From Flavobacterium psychrophilum (GTDB lineage Bacteria > Bacteroidota > Bacteroidia > Flavobacteriales > Flavobacteriaceae): DNA of 7,623 nucleotides. Shown here piece after piece: positions 5,194 through 7,623 of the stretch. Within the stretch, counting starts at the first letter, position 1. Each line of letters starts with the position of its first letter. The notes under the pieces were generated by a model. The model saw only the letters and a list, made by a program, of their open reading frames with translations, made no database searches and had not been told where the DNA came from. Location: NCBI GenBank assembly GCA_945905915.1, contig CAMDQL010000079.1, positions 1 to 7,623 of the forward strand, in the 5' to 3' direction. The position numbers were made by a program, and so were the translations under genes.

Positions 5194-6864
5194 ATGAAGA
5201 AGTCAGTTAGTTTAGGGTTTTTATTTGTAATGTTATCTGCTTTTGGATTTGCACAAGATTTAGGGCAAGTCAAAAATGATATCGATGCAGAGCGTTTTGA
5301 TACCGCTAAAAAAACATTAAAAACATTAATTAAATCTAACCCAGATAATGGAAAACTTTTTTTCTATTTAGGAGATGTGTATTTAGCTCAAAAAGAATCT
5401 GATTCTGCTTTGGCAGTTTTTAATAAAGGACTTTTAGCTAAAGACAAAGGGTTTTTAAGTAACATCGGTTTAGCCCAATTAGATTTAGACGCAAAAAAGA
5501 ATGCTGATGCAGTTGCTAAATTTGATAAAGCTTCAAAAGAAATCAAGAAAAAAGATGTTGATGAAACTTTATTAATAGCTAAGGCTTATATAAAATCTGA
5601 AAATCCAAATTATAAAGCGGCTATTGACTTGATCAATAAAGTTTTGACAACAAATATGAGTAACGCTTCAGCTCACTTATTGTTAGGTGATGCGCAATTT
5701 GCAAGCGGAAATTCAAATGATGCTTATGCGTCTTATAGAAATGCATACGATTATGATAATTCGGTTATATTAGCAAAAATGAATTTGGCTAAAATAACCA
5801 AAAACGCAAAAGCATTTAACGAAGCAGTAAAGTCATTTGACGAAATCTTAAAAATAAATCCAAACTTTGGACCTGTTTATAGAGAATTGGCAGAAACCTA
5901 TTATTTCTGGGCAAATTCAGAGCAAAACAAATACCAAGAATATATTTCAAAAGCGTTAGGGTTTTACGAAAAATACATGAGTTTAACCGATTATTCGTTA
6001 GATTCTAGAATGCGTCATGCTGATTTCTTAATCTTGGCAAAAGATTACAAAGCGCTTGAATTAGAAGCTAGAGAAATGAAAAAATTGGATAATATTAATC
6101 CAAGAATTCTTAGATATTTAGGTTATGCTGCCTATGAAAATGGAAATTTTGCAGAAAGTTCTATAGCGTTAACCGAATTTTTTACCAAAGTAGATCCAAA
6201 AAGAATCATCGCAAGAGATTATTTATACCTGGGACTAACTAAAATGAACGAAGCTAAAAAAGCCGACGGAACCTACGATGATAAAATTTTCACAGAAGGT
6301 GTTGTAGAATTGAACAAAGCGGTAGAAAAAGATCCAGTTATTGCTAGCGAATTGAATCCATTAGGTAAAAAGATGTTCAATGACAAATTGTATAAAAATG
6401 CAACTAAACTTTTTGAAGTTGCGGTAAAAAATCCGAAATCTAAAAATTATACTTTGGATAACTTTTATTTAGGTTATGCACTATACTTAGATTACGATAC
6501 TAAAACATCACCAAAAGAACTATTAGCGTTAGCAGATCAGGCATTTGCAAAAGTTATTGAAGTTTCTCCAACTACGCAAGATGCTCATTTATACAGAGCT
6601 AGAGTTAACGATTTAGTTGAAACTCCTGAAGCTAAAATTTCAGTTTTGGCTTCTTATGAACAATATATAAAGGTTCTGGATGATAAAGGAGATGCTGAAA
6701 AAGCAAAACCAAGTAGCAAAAAAGGTTTAATTGAGGCATTAACTCATGTAGGTGCTCATTATGCAAACAGTGGTCAAAAAGATAAAGCGGTTGAAAATCT
6801 TAATAAATTATTAGTGGTTGATCCTGCAAATAAATATGCAACAGATACTTTAAAAGCTTTATAA
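5194..6864 (+). CDS. Exported tetratricopeptide-repeat protein
   Basis: This 556-residue protein begins with a Sec signal peptide (1-20, MKKS, hydrophobic core, cleavage likely after AFGFA before QD), so it should be periplasmic or peripherally attached to a membrane. No lipobox or further membrane segment is seen. Nearly all of the rest is helical TPR repeat; the clearest units are about 52-85 (LFFYLGDVYLAQKESDSALA), 158-190 (AHLLLGDAQFASGNSNDAY), 192-224 (AFNEAVKSFDEILKINPN), 306-335 (LRYLGYAAYENGNFAESS), 423-457 and 514-548 (HVGAHYANSGQKDKAVENL). TPR solenoids bind proteins, so it probably scaffolds a periplasmic or envelope complex. Last gene of the operon, followed at once by a strong terminator. 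Gamma-proteobacterial tonB2 clusters are also known to carry a TPR gene, which makes a TonB-related role plausible but unproven. Confidence 0.88.
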   Translation: MKKSVSLGFLFVMLSAFGFAQDLGQVKNDIDAERFDTAKKTLKTLIKSNPDNGKLFFYLGDVYLAQKESDSALAVFNKGLLAKDKGFLSNIGLAQLDLDAKKNADAVAKFDKASKEIKKKDVDETLLIAKAYIKSENPNYKAAIDLINKVLTTNMSNASAHLLLGDAQFASGNSNDAYASYRNAYDYDNSVILAKMNLAKITKNAKAFNEAVKSFDEILKINPNFGPVYRELAETYYFWANSEQNKYQEYISKALGFYEKYMSLTDYSLDSRMRHADFLILAKDYKALELEAREMKKLDNINPRILRYLGYAAYENGNFAESSIALTEFFTKVDPKRIIARDYLYLGLTKMNEAKKADGTYDDKIFTEGVVELNKAVEKDPVIASELNPLGKKMFNDKLYKNATKLFEVAVKNPKSKNYTLDNFYLGYALYLDYDTKTSPKELLALADQAFAKVIEVSPTTQDAHLYRARVNDLVETPEAKISVLASYEQYIKVLDDKGDAEKAKPSSKKGLIEALTHVGAHYANSGQKDKAVENLNKLLVVDPANKYATDTLKAL

Positions 6865-6881
6865 AATAAAAATTCATAAGT

Positions 6882-6918
6882 AAAAGACCGAATGTACAAT
6901 TGTATAATTCGGTCTTTT
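6882..6918 (+). terminator. Rho-independent terminator of the exbB-tonB-TPR operon
   Basis: Perfect 12-base arms AAAAGACCGAAT (6882-6893) and ATTCGGTCTTTT (6907-6918) start 17 bases after the TPR stop. The 13-base apical part contains the palindrome TACAATTGTA (6895-6904), which can extend the stem with a small internal bulge. The 3' arm runs into TTTTTATTT. The A-rich 5' side means it could also stop transcription from the other strand, though no gene converges on it. Confidence 0.92.
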
Positions 6919-6967
6919 TATTTCCTAAAACAATTTAGGTATTTATTTTAAACTAAGTGTAAATAAG

Positions 6968-6975
6968 TATCTTTG
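6968..6975 (+). promoter_or_regulatory. Promoter -7 element of queE (TATCTTTG)
   Basis: TATCTTTG is an exact match to the TAnnTTTG consensus of this phylum. The expected start of transcription, near 982, leaves a leader of only about 13 bases before the queE ATG at 6995. The -33 region has TTTTA at 6946-6950 in place of TTG, so that half is weak. Its place directly after the terminator supports an independent queE transcription unit. Confidence 0.6.
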
Positions 6976-6994
6976 CAGCCATTATTAAAAGTAA

Positions 6995-7623
6995 ATGTTG
7001 AAAAAAGAAACACAATTAGCGGTTGAAAGAGGCGAAATGTTGCCTTTAATGGAAGAGTTTTACACTATCCAAGGCGAAGGATATCATACTGGAACAGCAG
7101 CCTATTTTATTAGAATTGGCGGTTGCGATGTGGGATGCCATTGGTGTGATGTAAAAGAAAGTTGGAATGCCGAATTACATCCTCCAACCAATACCGATGT
7201 AATTGTTTCCAATGCAAAAAAATATGCCGATACAGTTGTTGTTACCGGTGGCGAACCTTTGACTTGGGACATGAATTTATTAACTTCTAAGCTAAAAGAG
7301 CAACATCTACAAGTACATATTGAAACTTCTGGAGCTTATGAAGTTACAGGAACTTGGGATTGGTTTTGTTTGTCTCCCAAAAAAAATAAATTACCCGTTC
7401 AAAGTGCTTATGATATTGCCGACGAATTAAAAGTGATCATTTACAATAAACACGATTTCATTTTTGCTGAAGAACAAGCGGCAAAAGTAAACCCAAATGC
7501 GATTTTATTTTTACAACCTGAATGGAGTAAAAAAGAAGAAATGACGCCTTTAATTGTTGATTATGTAATGAATAACCCAAAATGGAGGGTTTCGTTGCAA
7601 ACGCATAAATATTTGAATATACC
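6995..7623 (+). CDS. queE: 7-carboxy-7-deazaguanine synthase (radical SAM), 3' end just outside the window
   Basis: The frame is open from the ATG at 6995 to the window edge (209 codons plus two bases). The protein is a radical S-adenosylmethionine enzyme that converts 6-carboxy-5,6,7,8-tetrahydropterin to 7-carboxy-7-deazaguanine, a step of preQ0/queuosine synthesis in the cytoplasm. Visible signatures are FYTIQGEG (22-29), the iron-sulfur cluster motif CDVGCHWC with cysteines 44, 48 and 51 in the standard CX3CX2C spacing, the SAM-binding TGGEPL (84-89), IETSGAYE and CLSPKK, and the closing LQTHKYLNIP. That closing motif lies very near the end of the family (about 210 residues), so almost nothing is missing. 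ATGs at 7037 and 7049 are alternative starts, but 6995 fits the promoter and leaves a leader of only about 13 bases. It is unrelated to the TonB operon. Confidence 0.93.
   Translation, partial: MLKKETQLAVERGEMLPLMEEFYTIQGEGYHTGTAAYFIRIGGCDVGCHWCDVKESWNAELHPPTNTDVIVSNAKKYADTVVVTGGEPLTWDMNLLTSKLKEQHLQVHIETSGAYEVTGTWDWFCLSPKKNKLPVQSAYDIADELKVIIYNKHDFIFAEEQAAKVNPNAILFLQPEWSKKEEMTPLIVDYVMNNPKWRVSLQTHKYLNI

Overview
The window is AT-rich and looks like chromosomal DNA from a Bacteroidota bacterium, most likely Flavobacterium or a close relative. This rests on the protein sequences, on A-rich translation starts without clear Shine-Dalgarno sites, on exact matches to the Bacteroidota -7 promoter element TAnnTTTG, and on a TonB operon with two exbD genes. 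All assignments come from reading the sequence; no database search was possible.

Layout. (1) Positions 1-334 hold the C-terminal end of kynurenine 3-monooxygenase (kmo) on the + strand. It runs tail to tail into a small cupin gene on the - strand (331-693); the two stop codons interlock at one TTAA. (2) Positions 694-1060 are non-coding. They carry the cupin promoter on one strand and the likely promoter of the large operon on the other, plus two short dyads. (3) Positions 1061-6864 form one probable seven-gene + strand operon: exbB, exbD1, exbD2, tonB, a 74-residue two-helix membrane protein, a PstS-like lipoprotein and a large exported TPR protein. Gaps are 7-33 bases except for 77 bases between exbB and exbD1. 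It ends at a strong terminator (6882-6918). (4) A separate promoter (6968-6975) drives queE (6995 to the window end), a radical SAM enzyme of queuosine/preQ0 synthesis, which is missing at most its last few codons.

How the genes work together. ExbB and the two ExbD proteins should form the inner-membrane proton channel that energises TonB, which passes the energy to TonB-dependent outer-membrane transporters. The three genes after tonB encode a small inner-membrane protein, a lipoprotein with a periplasmic binding-protein fold and a periplasmic TPR protein. Their place in the operon suggests accessory parts of the TonB machine, but the sequence does not prove this.

The points most worth a second look are a terminator-like hairpin just after tonB that lies inside the first codons of the 74-residue gene, the uncharacterised three-gene tail of the operon, the PstS-like protein without typical phosphate-binding signatures or pstCAB neighbours, and an intercistronic hairpin between exbB and exbD1. 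No mobile element, CRISPR array, tRNA or rRNA was seen.
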